From contig CAIXZH010000050.1 of NCBI GenBank assembly GCA_903923905.1, forward strand, positions 40,657 through 104,656: a stretch of DNA of 64,000 nucleotides. Reading direction: 5' to 3'. Source of the stretch: an uncultured Bacteroidia bacterium (lineage in GTDB: Bacteria > Bacteroidota > Bacteroidia > Bacteroidales > Prolixibacteraceae). Every line of letters begins with the position of its first letter. Position 1 is the stretch's first letter. Below are positions 19,255-26,430 of this stretch, piece by piece. The notes below the pieces were generated by a model. It did no database searches and was not told the DNA's origin. It saw only the letters and a program-made list of their open reading frames with translations. The translations under genes and the position numbers were made by a program.

Positions 19255-20186
19255 TTCTTCATAATCCCGTCAGCGATACATCCAGGCAGGATGAACTGGA
19301 TGTCCTTGATCAGGTGGAATTGATTTCCGAAACACTGACCAATTTGGGATACAGCTATCAATCGCTGGAATTTACATTAAATAACAGCGACCTATTAAAT
19401 TTATTGAAAAATAAGCCTGTTTCAGTGGTTTTTAATCTGGTTGAAACAATCAATGATTCCGGACGGTTCAGTTTTGTAGCCGCTGCAACGCTCGAATTAT
19501 TCAAGGTTTCTTTTACCGGATCGGGGGCCGAAGCGATTTTTCTGACTACCGACAAACTAGTTTGCAAAACTATACTTATCTTTAACAACATTAAAACACC
19601 TGCCTGGGCAAGGGAATTAGCAGATGTTGACCCGGACATCATTTACCTGATCAAACCAATTTCCGAGGACGGTTCAGTGGGAATTGATGATGCACAGCTT
19701 TTCTCAGGAAAGGAACTCAAAGAGATCCCTGAAGGTTATTTTGCGGAAGAATATATTCATGGACGTGAATTTAATATTTCAATCATTGCCGGAGAAGAAT
19801 CTTTTCAGGTATTACCAGCAGCGGAAATGTGCTTCTCAAAGGAATTCTATAATGATAAACCGCGTATTTTGGGTTATAATGCCAAGTGGGATGAACATTC
19901 TATGGAGTATCAAAACACCAAAAGAAGTTTTCAATTTAACGAGCCTGATCAAATATTATATTCTGAATTACAGGAGATTGCAGGAAAATGTTGGCGAATT
20001 TTCGGACTCCGGGGATATGCACGCGTTGATATAAGGGTTGGAGACGATGGCTTACCTCAGGTAATTGAAATAAATGCAAATCCCTGTATAGCACCAGACA
20101 GTGGCTTTATAGCTGCTTGTCATGAGGCAGGATTAAATAATATAGAAATTATAAAAAGAATTATTCATGATACAAAACAATACTAA
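19239..20186 (+). CDS. D-Ala-D-Ala-ligase-like ATP-grasp enzyme (second)
   Basis: 315 residues, distantly related to its upstream neighbour. It shows VVFNLVETINDSGRFSFVAA (substrate domain), LIKPISEDGSVGIDD (glycine-rich loop), EEYIHGREFNISIIAG and ARVDIRVGDDGLPQVIEINA with the metal-binding EIN. The two paralogues are too different to be a recent duplication, so they probably join different substrates or act in sequence. The start at 19239 lies inside the previous gene, and its end overlaps the GNAT gene by 20 bp, implying tight co-translation. Confidence 0.83.
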   Translation: MAHAIILHNPVSDTSRQDELDVLDQVELISETLTNLGYSYQSLEFTLNNSDLLNLLKNKPVSVVFNLVETINDSGRFSFVAAATLELFKVSFTGSGAEAIFLTTDKLVCKTILIFNNIKTPAWARELADVDPDIIYLIKPISEDGSVGIDDAQLFSGKELKEIPEGYFAEEYIHGREFNISIIAGEESFQVLPAAEMCFSKEFYNDKPRILGYNAKWDEHSMEYQNTKRSFQFNEPDQILYSELQEIAGKCWRIFGLRGYARVDIRVGDDGLPQVIEINANPCIAPDSGFIAACHEAGLNNIEIIKRIIHDTKQY

Positions 20187-20676
20187 CCAGGAATTTAAGA
20201 ATAAGGGATTTAGAAAAACAGTCGTACCTACTGATATAATGACGGTTACAGATATATTGAAATCGACCGGCTTTTTTAAACCATTTGAAATAGATGTGGC
20301 CATCGAACTTCTCCAGGATCGGATGAAAAATGGAGAGGGATGCGGTTATCAATTTTACTTCCTTGAACTCGAAGGACGAACAGTGGCCTATGCCTGTTAC
20401 GGTGAAATCCCATGTACCATCAAAAATTATGACCTTTACTGGTTGGCCGTGGATAATAATTTCAGAGGAAAAGGTCTTGGCACAATGCTGCTTCAAAAAA
20501 TCGAAGAGGATATCAAAAAACATTCAGGAAGAGGCATCTATATTGAAACTTCCAATAAGGAACAATATGCCCCGACAATCGCTTTTTACAAGAAAAGCAG
20601 ATACAAACAAATTGCTGTTTTTAAAGATTTCTATGCCATAAACGACAATAAGGCAGTTTTTTACAAAAAACTTTAA
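20167..20676 (+). CDS. GNAT-family N-acetyltransferase
   Basis: 169 residues ending the aminomutase cluster. The acetyl-CoA pyrophosphate loop is FRGKGLGTMLL (motif A, R/QxxGxG/A), preceded by the beta-4 strand YDLYWLAVDNN and followed by the conserved IAFYKKSRYKQI segment. The canonical beta-lysine N6-acetyltransferase AblB, the usual partner of KamA in acetyl-beta-lysine osmolyte synthesis, is about 100 residues longer, so this is not an obvious orthologue. It could acetylate beta-lysine or the ligated product. Its stop overlaps the convergent DUF308 gene by 4 bp. Confidence 0.85.
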   Translation: MIQNNTNQEFKNKGFRKTVVPTDIMTVTDILKSTGFFKPFEIDVAIELLQDRMKNGEGCGYQFYFLELEGRTVAYACYGEIPCTIKNYDLYWLAVDNNFRGKGLGTMLLQKIEEDIKKHSGRGIYIETSNKEQYAPTIAFYKKSRYKQIAVFKDFYAINDNKAVFYKKL

Positions 20677-21251
20677 ACCTCTTCGTACGGAATATCCTGG
20701 ACCTCTGATCCGTTGTATTTCGGTGACTTGGGATCAATTTTGCGGGCTCTGAACAGGTCTGAGATTCCATTTAGTATGAGTAATGCTCCAAGAAACGGAA
20801 GAATTGCCTCTGCACTTTTAAAAGGATTGGAGAGTAAAAAGATGCCGCTTCCTAAAGTAAATAATCCAATAATCATAAAGAGCCATGCCCAGACTGAACG
20901 TGTAAGAGATCCCAATGATCCTGCCAATTGAATAAACCCCATGATCAATAAGATAATTCCAATAAAAACCATGAATATTTTGATCATGATTGTCGGTGAG
21001 GTAATAAAAACCATCCCAAATATGATGTTCATCACTCCTTGAACAGACCAAAATCCAATCCGGTTTCTGTTCATTCTTAGGTTCGACAGAATCAGAGTGA
21101 TGAGTCCGCTTACCAAAAGCATGGCACCAATAACCATCATAACCGTTTTCATGGTTAAACCCGGAACAATTAAAAGAACACCGCCGATAAGAATAGTTGA
21201 AATACTTCGGGTTATTGAACCCTTGGAGTTTGAGACAAATAAATTTTTCAT
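20673..21251 (-). CDS. DUF308/HdeD-like membrane protein
   Basis: A 192-residue integral membrane protein with six predicted helices in three hairpins (IGGVLLIVPGLTMKTVMMVI, MLLVSGLITLILSNL, VMNIIFGMVFITSP, FIGIILLIMGFIQLAG, AWLFMIIGLFTLGSGIFLLS, AILPFLGALLILNGISDLF). This repeated helix-hairpin pattern is characteristic of DUF308, the family of E. coli HdeD (acid resistance). Its molecular function is unknown. It stands alone, convergent with the aminomutase cluster. Confidence 0.85.
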   Translation of the reverse strand: MKNLFVSNSKGSITRSISTILIGGVLLIVPGLTMKTVMMVIGAMLLVSGLITLILSNLRMNRNRIGFWSVQGVMNIIFGMVFITSPTIMIKIFMVFIGIILLIMGFIQLAGSLGSLTRSVWAWLFMIIGLFTLGSGIFLLSNPFKSAEAILPFLGALLILNGISDLFRARKIDPKSPKYNGSEVQDIPYEEV

Positions 21252-21562
21252 AATTTCAGCATGAAAGTATTTTAAAACCTACAATTAACGAACTAACAAG
21301 AAACCTATTTTAATTTCATTTGAAAGGTATTCAAAAATGAATATCCGGCAGACCGAAATTTATGCAAAATAGCTATTTCAATGATTATTTCGAAACTTAA
21401 TCAGATTTTTTTGGAAAATCAGTTTAAATTTGCGCTCTGAAATAACCATGATTCAGAAAATACTGAGGAAAATTATTTTTACGGACCTCCTACCCGGTAG
21501 GATTTGATCAAATAAAGAAGAAAGAATAAACAGATTAAACCTAAAGTTATTTAGCTCAATAT
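21252..21562. promoter_or_regulatory. Divergent intergenic region before yebC
   Basis: About 310 bp. A TAAATTTG box at 21425-21432 fits the -7 element and would give yebC a leader of about 125 bases. That leader contains a short ORF of 19 codons (21448-21507) and a small CTACCCGGTAG hairpin (21490-21500). Neither is strong evidence of regulation. Confidence 0.35.
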
Positions 21563-22276
21563 ATGGGACGCGCATTTGAATACAGAAAGGCCAGAAAGAT
21601 GAAACGGTGGGGATCGATGGCCAGAACTTTCACGAAAATAGGAAAAGAGATTGCTATTTGCATAAAATCAGCAGGACCGGATCCGGTTTCAAACTCACGA
21701 CTTCGTGTATTGATGCAAAATGCCAAAAATGCCAGCATGCCCAAAGAGAATATCGAACGGGCAATTAAGAAGGCAACATCAAAAGATCAGACCGATTATA
21801 AAGAGGTAGTATATGAAGGTTATGCCCCACATGGTATAGCGGTTCTTGTGGAAACAGCCACCGATAATACTACTCGTACAGTAGCAAATGTCCGGAGTTA
21901 CTTCAATAAAAACGGCGGTTCACTTGGGACATCAGGATGCGTGGATTATCTTTTTGAGCATAAATGCCTGTTCAAAGTAAAGAACAAGGAGGGCATTGAT
22001 CTTGAGGAACTTGAATTCGAAATGATTGACTTGGGTGTTCAGGAGGTTTTTGCCGAAGATGAAAATATAATTATCTATGGCGACTTTGAAGCTTTCGGAC
22101 CAATTCAAAAATATATCGAAGAAAATGATTTTGAGATTGTTAATGCAGAATTTGAGCGGATTCCTTCCGAAGTTAAGGAGTTAAATGAAGATCAGATTGC
22201 TGAAGTTGAGAAGCTGTTAGAGAAACTTGAAGAAGATGACGATGTAACTAATGTTTTTCATAATATGAAAGATTAG
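21563..22276 (+). CDS. yebC: YebC/PmpR/TACO1-family translation or transcription factor
   Basis: A 237-residue cytoplasmic protein with the family's N-terminal signature MGRAFEYRKARKMKRWGSMARTFTKIG (in two parts), then NSRLRVLMQNAKNASMPKENIERAIKKA and YEGYAPHGIAVLVE. YebC-type proteins have been described as DNA-binding regulators and, more recently, as factors that help ribosomes through proline-rich or other difficult stretches. A strong terminator follows. It is monocistronic. Confidence 0.95.
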   Translation: MGRAFEYRKARKMKRWGSMARTFTKIGKEIAICIKSAGPDPVSNSRLRVLMQNAKNASMPKENIERAIKKATSKDQTDYKEVVYEGYAPHGIAVLVETATDNTTRTVANVRSYFNKNGGSLGTSGCVDYLFEHKCLFKVKNKEGIDLEELEFEMIDLGVQEVFAEDENIIIYGDFEAFGPIQKYIEENDFEIVNAEFERIPSEVKELNEDQIAEVEKLLEKLEEDDDVTNVFHNMKD

Positions 22277-22312
22277 AAATGTTAAATTTCTATTAAAATT
22301 TAACATTTTTTT
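22277..22312 (+). terminator. Terminator of yebC
   Basis: A 13-bp stem (22277-22289 with 22296-22308) directly after the stop codon, followed by a T run. Confidence 0.85.
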
Positions 22313-22408
22313 ATTATTTTATTTGAATTTATTTTCCTAATATTGTACTCATAGAATTAAAAATACAAACAAGATATTCAAGACATCCTTTCACCAGTTG
22401 AAAGGTTA

Positions 22409-22459
22409 TTTAGGTTAGGTTTAGGTTAGGTAGAGCAAGGAGTCATTCGACTCCTTGCT
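22409..22459. repeat. TTAGGT direct repeats and a GC-rich hairpin between yebC and ppk2
   Basis: TTTAGGTTAGGTTTAGGTTAGGTAG (about 22409-22433) consists of four TTAGGT/TAGGTT units. It is followed by a perfect 11-bp hairpin, AGCAAGGAGTC at 22434-22444 with GACTCCTTGCT at 22449-22459. The hairpin sits 17 bp past the ppk2 stop and probably ends that transcript, although no good T run follows on the minus strand. Confidence 0.55.
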
Positions 22460-22475
22460 TGTTTATATCCCTATT

Positions 22476-23357
22476 CTATTGAGCTTCACCCAGAAGCATC
22501 TGCTTCCCTTTTTCAATATTTTCAAGTTGCTTAACTGTCAGTTTTGGATATTCAATTCCCAAAGAGCTAAGTTTTTCAACGATAATCTGGCATACAAGTA
22601 ACTGCATAAACCATTTATGATCTGCGGGAATAATATACCAGGGAGCTATTGCAGTTGATGTGTGCTTAAAAGCCTGCTCATAGGCTGAATGGTAATCTGC
22701 CCAGTATTTACGTTCCTCAACATCCCGATCAGAAAATTTCCAATTTTTTTCAGGATGTTCTATCCGCTTTAAAAACCGTCTTTTCTGTTCATCTTTAGAA
22801 ACATTAAGGAAAAATTTCAGGATTAGTGTACAATTGTTGGAAAGGTACTTCTCAAAATTATTGATTTCGTTATATCGCTGAAGCCATAACGATTGGTCCG
22901 GGGCGACTTTGCTATAGTCGATCGCAAGTTTTTGACCGGCGAGAATTTCCGGATGGACCCTGGTAACCAAAACCTCTTCGTAATAGGAGCGGTTAAAAAT
23001 ACCAATATCCCCTTTTGCAGGAGTAACCTTCATGCAGCGCCATAAATAGGCATGATCAAGCTCCTCAGCAGAAGGCACTTTAAAACTTGTGACATTACAA
23101 CCCTGTGGGTTTATTCCAGACATCACATGCTTTATTGTGCTGTCTTTCCCTGCAGCATCCATTGCCTGGAAAATAATTAATAATGAAAATTTATCCTGCG
23201 CATAGAGTTTGTCCTGAATTTCAGAAAGACTTTCAATCCCCTGTTTTAGTTCATCTTCTGCACTTTTTTGATTTGTAAATGAGTTCTTGTCATCAGTTGG
23301 AAAATCGGATAGTTTCCTGCTCCCGTCGGCAGGAAAAATGTATTTATCAAAATTCAT
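22476..23357 (-). CDS. ppk2: Polyphosphate kinase 2 family protein
   Basis: A 293-residue P-loop kinase that transfers phosphate between polyphosphate and (deoxy)nucleoside phosphates. Walker A is AMDAAGKDSTIK (about 65-76), and the acidic and lid region reads IGIFNRSYYEEVLVTRVHPE. The single-domain length fits PPK2 class I or III; substrate preference (AMP, ADP or both) cannot be read off reliably. It is monocistronic, opposite in direction to yebC and divergent from mnmE. Confidence 0.93.
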   Translation of the reverse strand: MNFDKYIFPADGSRKLSDFPTDDKNSFTNQKSAEDELKQGIESLSEIQDKLYAQDKFSLLIIFQAMDAAGKDSTIKHVMSGINPQGCNVTSFKVPSAEELDHAYLWRCMKVTPAKGDIGIFNRSYYEEVLVTRVHPEILAGQKLAIDYSKVAPDQSLWLQRYNEINNFEKYLSNNCTLILKFFLNVSKDEQKRRFLKRIEHPEKNWKFSDRDVEERKYWADYHSAYEQAFKHTSTAIAPWYIIPADHKWFMQLLVCQIIVEKLSSLGIEYPKLTVKQLENIEKGKQMLLGEAQ

Positions 23358-23481
23358 AAACGATTATTTTAGTTAAAGATTAAATCAGAATGCCTGTTAT
23401 AGGATTAATGGAATAAAGTTAATGAATATTCGGCTCAATAGTGAAATGCCTGGATTAATGTTAATAGATCTTTCAATTACT

Positions 23482-23489
23482 TATCTTTG
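23482..23489 (+). promoter_or_regulatory. -7 promoter element of mnmE
   Basis: TATCTTTG matches TAnnTTTG exactly and lies 23 bases before the mnmE ATG, giving a short leader. The -33 position lacks a clear TTTG. Confidence 0.5.
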
Positions 23490-23512
23490 CAGTTAGATCG
23501 AAAATAAACTGA

Positions 23513-24907
23513 ATGTTAGATCAAAAAACAATATGTGCCATTTCTACTCCTCCGGGTATCGGTGGAATTGCTGTAATTCGGATGTCTGGAAAGGCAGCTA
23601 TTCAGATTGCAGAGATGGTTTACCGGTCACCCCAAATTGATAAGAAGCTCTCAGATCAACAGGCAAACACCCTCCATTTTGGTACAATCAGGTCGGAAGA
23701 TAACCTGATCGATGAAGTTGTTATTGGCCTTTTTCGGGCACCTCACTCCTTTACTGGTGAGGATATAATTGAAATCTCCTGTCATGGATCAATCTACATT
23801 CAGCAGCAAATACTTCAATTATTGATTTCACGTGGCGCCCGTCTGGCTCAGCCAGGTGAATTTACCCAGAGAGCATTCCTCAATGGCAAGATGGATTTAT
23901 CCCAGGCAGAAGCAGTTGCAGATTTAATTGCTTCAGCAAATGCAGCTGCACATAAACTGGCTATAAATCAAATGCGTGGTGGGTTCTCCCGGGAGCTTAA
24001 CCAGTTAAGAGCTGAATTGCTCCGGTTCGCAGCCCTGGTAGAGCTTGAACTTGATTTTGCGGAGGAGGATGTTGAATTTGCTGACCGAAGTTCATTAATT
24101 GAATTATCGACTCGAATTGCAAACCTGTTACAGAAACTTACGGATTCGTTCCGACTGGGAAATGTCATTAAAAACGGTATACCTGTAGCAATTATAGGCG
24201 AAACAAACGTAGGAAAATCGACACTGCTAAATGCCCTGCTCAATGAAGATAAGGCCATAGTATCTGATATTCACGGCACTACACGTGATGTAATTGAAGA
24301 TGTGGTCAATATTGGTGGCACCCTTTTCCGTTTTTCAGATACTGCCGGATTCCGCGAAACTGCTGATGTTATTGAAACGATGGGAATAGAACGGAGCTAC
24401 CTTCAGCTCGGAAAGGCAGAGATTATTTTACTGGTGACCGACCTCAGCAGTGAAGTTGGTCCCATTTTTAAGCGGATTCACAATATCCGTGAAAAGATCA
24501 CGGACCAACATCTGATCATAATTGCCAATAAAGTAGATATTGCCTTAGAAGAGACTAAAACAAGATTGTCCGGGTTTAAATTATTTCAAAATGAATCGCT
24601 GGTTTTTTTGGCTGCCAAAAACCGTGATAACCTGGATCAGTTGATCCGAATAATGACCAATACATTGAATCTCTCTCCCACCGGTTCAGATGATATCATT
24701 GTCTCGAATGTGCGGCACTATGAAGCGCTCTCCCTGGCTCTCAATGCGATAAAGCTGGTTATAGAAGGGTTAAATTCAGGGATTACGGGTGATTTTCTGG
24801 CCCAGGATATCCGTGAGTGTCTCCATTATCTGGGCGAAATAACAGGTGAAATAACTACAGATGAGACACTTGGATATATTTTTAAGAATTTTTGTATTGG
24901 AAAGTAA
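23513..24907 (+). CDS. mnmE: tRNA-modification GTPase MnmE
   Basis: With MnmG it modifies the wobble uridine of certain tRNAs (5-carboxymethylaminomethyl or aminomethyl groups). The 464-residue protein starts MLDQKTICAISTPPGIGGIA, has the formyl-THF-binding N-terminal domain, helical domain, an inserted G domain (GETNVGKSTLLNALL; DTAGFRETADVIE; IIANKVD), and ends in the diagnostic FCIGK. A terminator follows. Confidence 0.98.
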   Translation: MLDQKTICAISTPPGIGGIAVIRMSGKAAIQIAEMVYRSPQIDKKLSDQQANTLHFGTIRSEDNLIDEVVIGLFRAPHSFTGEDIIEISCHGSIYIQQQILQLLISRGARLAQPGEFTQRAFLNGKMDLSQAEAVADLIASANAAAHKLAINQMRGGFSRELNQLRAELLRFAALVELELDFAEEDVEFADRSSLIELSTRIANLLQKLTDSFRLGNVIKNGIPVAIIGETNVGKSTLLNALLNEDKAIVSDIHGTTRDVIEDVVNIGGTLFRFSDTAGFRETADVIETMGIERSYLQLGKAEIILLVTDLSSEVGPIFKRIHNIREKITDQHLIIIANKVDIALEETKTRLSGFKLFQNESLVFLAAKNRDNLDQLIRIMTNTLNLSPTGSDDIIVSNVRHYEALSLALNAIKLVIEGLNSGITGDFLAQDIRECLHYLGEITGEITTDETLGYIFKNFCIGK

Positions 24908-24950
24908 CCAACCATAAACGACAAAATAGAAAACATTTAATAAACCACTT

Positions 24951-24977
24951 AAAAGCCTTGTTTTCAGGGCTTTTTTT
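24951..24977 (+). terminator. Terminator of mnmE
   Basis: AAAAGCC at 24951-24957 pairs with GGCTTTT at 24968-24974, followed by further Ts. Confidence 0.7.
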
Positions 24978-24979
24978 AT

Positions 24980-25369
24980 GCCTTAAATTAATATTTACTC
25001 TTTATCTTCTAAAATGCTTCTAAGTGAAATAATGCCAAAATAAACCTTTAGGATCAATTGTAGATCATTATTTGTAAGTATCAATTAATTGAGTGATGTT
25101 GTCGGTTAAATGAAATTCATCCTGATAATATCCCCTTATTTTTTGTTAAGAATTCACTTTGGTCAAATTATTAGATTCCAAATAAAAGCCGCTTAAAACA
25201 TGCTAAATAACATATTATTTAAATTGAATTATTTAAATTTTTACCTGTTAAGATTAATACATTTGTTTGGTGTCTTGTAATAATAGATGAAAAGTCAATC
25301 GACCAAGAGTATTATAATAAAGAAGTTTTGTTATTCCATTATTTATTTTACTATTATTAGAAATACTAA
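24980..25369. promoter_or_regulatory. AT-rich region in front of the SLOG-RyR-TIR island
   Basis: About 390 bp with no gene I can support. It is more AT-rich than the flanking core genes. TACATTTG at 25258-25265 matches the -7 promoter element about 105 bases upstream of the SLOG gene; no matching -33 box is seen. No attachment site, integrase fragment or tRNA gene was found here. Confidence 0.4.
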
Positions 25370-26323
25370 ATGGACATCCCTCATAAGCTGAAAAATAAAG
25401 CAAAAATGGTGAAGCAAAAAAAACGTGCCCAGGACTTTTTTGCTTCCTGCCATTCAAAGCAAATACTTGATGATGAGATTGTATGCCTAGCGGCTTATAT
25501 TGATGCTGCTAAATTAATATTTAATGACCGCTCTGTTTCAAAATCAATTGCATCCGAAATATTGTTTTTAGAAAATCTACAGGATCTAAATCCAAGGCTT
25601 AAATATCAGCTAAAACTATACCTTGAAATAACAAAGTATCTTGCTATAAACCACAAAAATAAAGGAGATTATCAGAATAATATTGAACATTTTAAACTGA
25701 CAAATTCTCTGATAAAAACTCCGGTACTTGTTATTGCAGGAGGCGCTTCCCTAATGGATGAATCTACACTTGAAGCTTACAATGAATTCTTCATCGAATT
25801 GATGCACGGTTTTGAAGGCACAATTATCAGTGGTGGAACGACTGCGGGAATTCCGGGTATGGTAGGAGCTATAAAAACAAAAACCGAAAAAAAAGGCACT
25901 TTGGATTTTAGTCTTATTGCCTACTTGCCTCATGAACTTCCTCCTGATGCAACCCGATCCTTAGCATATGATCATTTTTATGAAACAGAATCCACCCATT
26001 TTTCAGCGCTTGATATCCTGAGTTACTGGTGTGATCTGATCGGAAACAGGATAAACCCAGCTGATGTCTTTTTGATAGGTATTGATGGTGGTTCCCTTGC
26101 AGCTCTGGAATACCGTATAGCTCTCTCCGTCGGGGCTAAGGTTGGTCTGATGACTCATTCCGGGAGGGCCGTTGACGATCTTCTTCAGGATAATAAATGG
26201 AAAAATTATCCTAACCTAATCCTATTGCCTGAAAACCCAGTCGAAGCTTGTGGGCTAATAAAAAAATCGATAAAAAGATATTATCCCAATAAAATCCTTT
26301 TATTATTCATCGGAATAGCTTAA
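25370..26323 (+). CDS. SLOG-domain protein (TRPM/LSDAT-like nucleotide sensor)
   Basis: 317 residues, cytoplasmic. Residues 1-115 are helical and unrecognised. The rest is a Rossmann-like SLOG domain: VLVIAGGASLMDESTLEAY, then SGGTTAGIPGMVGAI (G155-G156-T157 and P162-G163) and GIDGGSLAALEYRIALSVGA (237-256), ending near SGRAVDDLL. This order fits the prokaryotic branch of the LSDAT/TRPM SLOG family better than the LOG cytokinin enzymes, whose catalytic PGGxGTxxE is absent. SLOG domains bind NAD-derived nucleotides such as ADP-ribose and cyclic ADP-ribose in TRPM channels and ThsA. It leads a same-strand run of RyR and TIR genes, so it is probably the sensor of a TIR-made signal. Confidence 0.8.
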   Translation: MDIPHKLKNKAKMVKQKKRAQDFFASCHSKQILDDEIVCLAAYIDAAKLIFNDRSVSKSIASEILFLENLQDLNPRLKYQLKLYLEITKYLAINHKNKGDYQNNIEHFKLTNSLIKTPVLVIAGGASLMDESTLEAYNEFFIELMHGFEGTIISGGTTAGIPGMVGAIKTKTEKKGTLDFSLIAYLPHELPPDATRSLAYDHFYETESTHFSALDILSYWCDLIGNRINPADVFLIGIDGGSLAALEYRIALSVGAKVGLMTHSGRAVDDLLQDNKWKNYPNLILLPENPVEACGLIKKSIKRYYPNKILLLFIGIA

Positions 26324-26430
26324 CTTTGAGATATTCCTCTTAATCAGAATCTTATGCCTGGTTTAAAAGCATATTCAGCCCACTACTCGTTGATCAGACT
26401 TTGCCCTGGTAACTTTATTAACTAAATCTT

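Noticed and set aside
21448..21507. 19-codon leader peptide before yebC
   Set aside because: It is too short and lacks any amino-acid bias or conserved feature that could support it.
25370..26323. LOG-type cytokinin-activating phosphoribohydrolase
   Set aside because: The PGGxGTxxE catalytic motif is absent, and the GGTTAGIPG and GIDGGSLAALE motifs fit the LSDAT/TRPM-like SLOG branch better.
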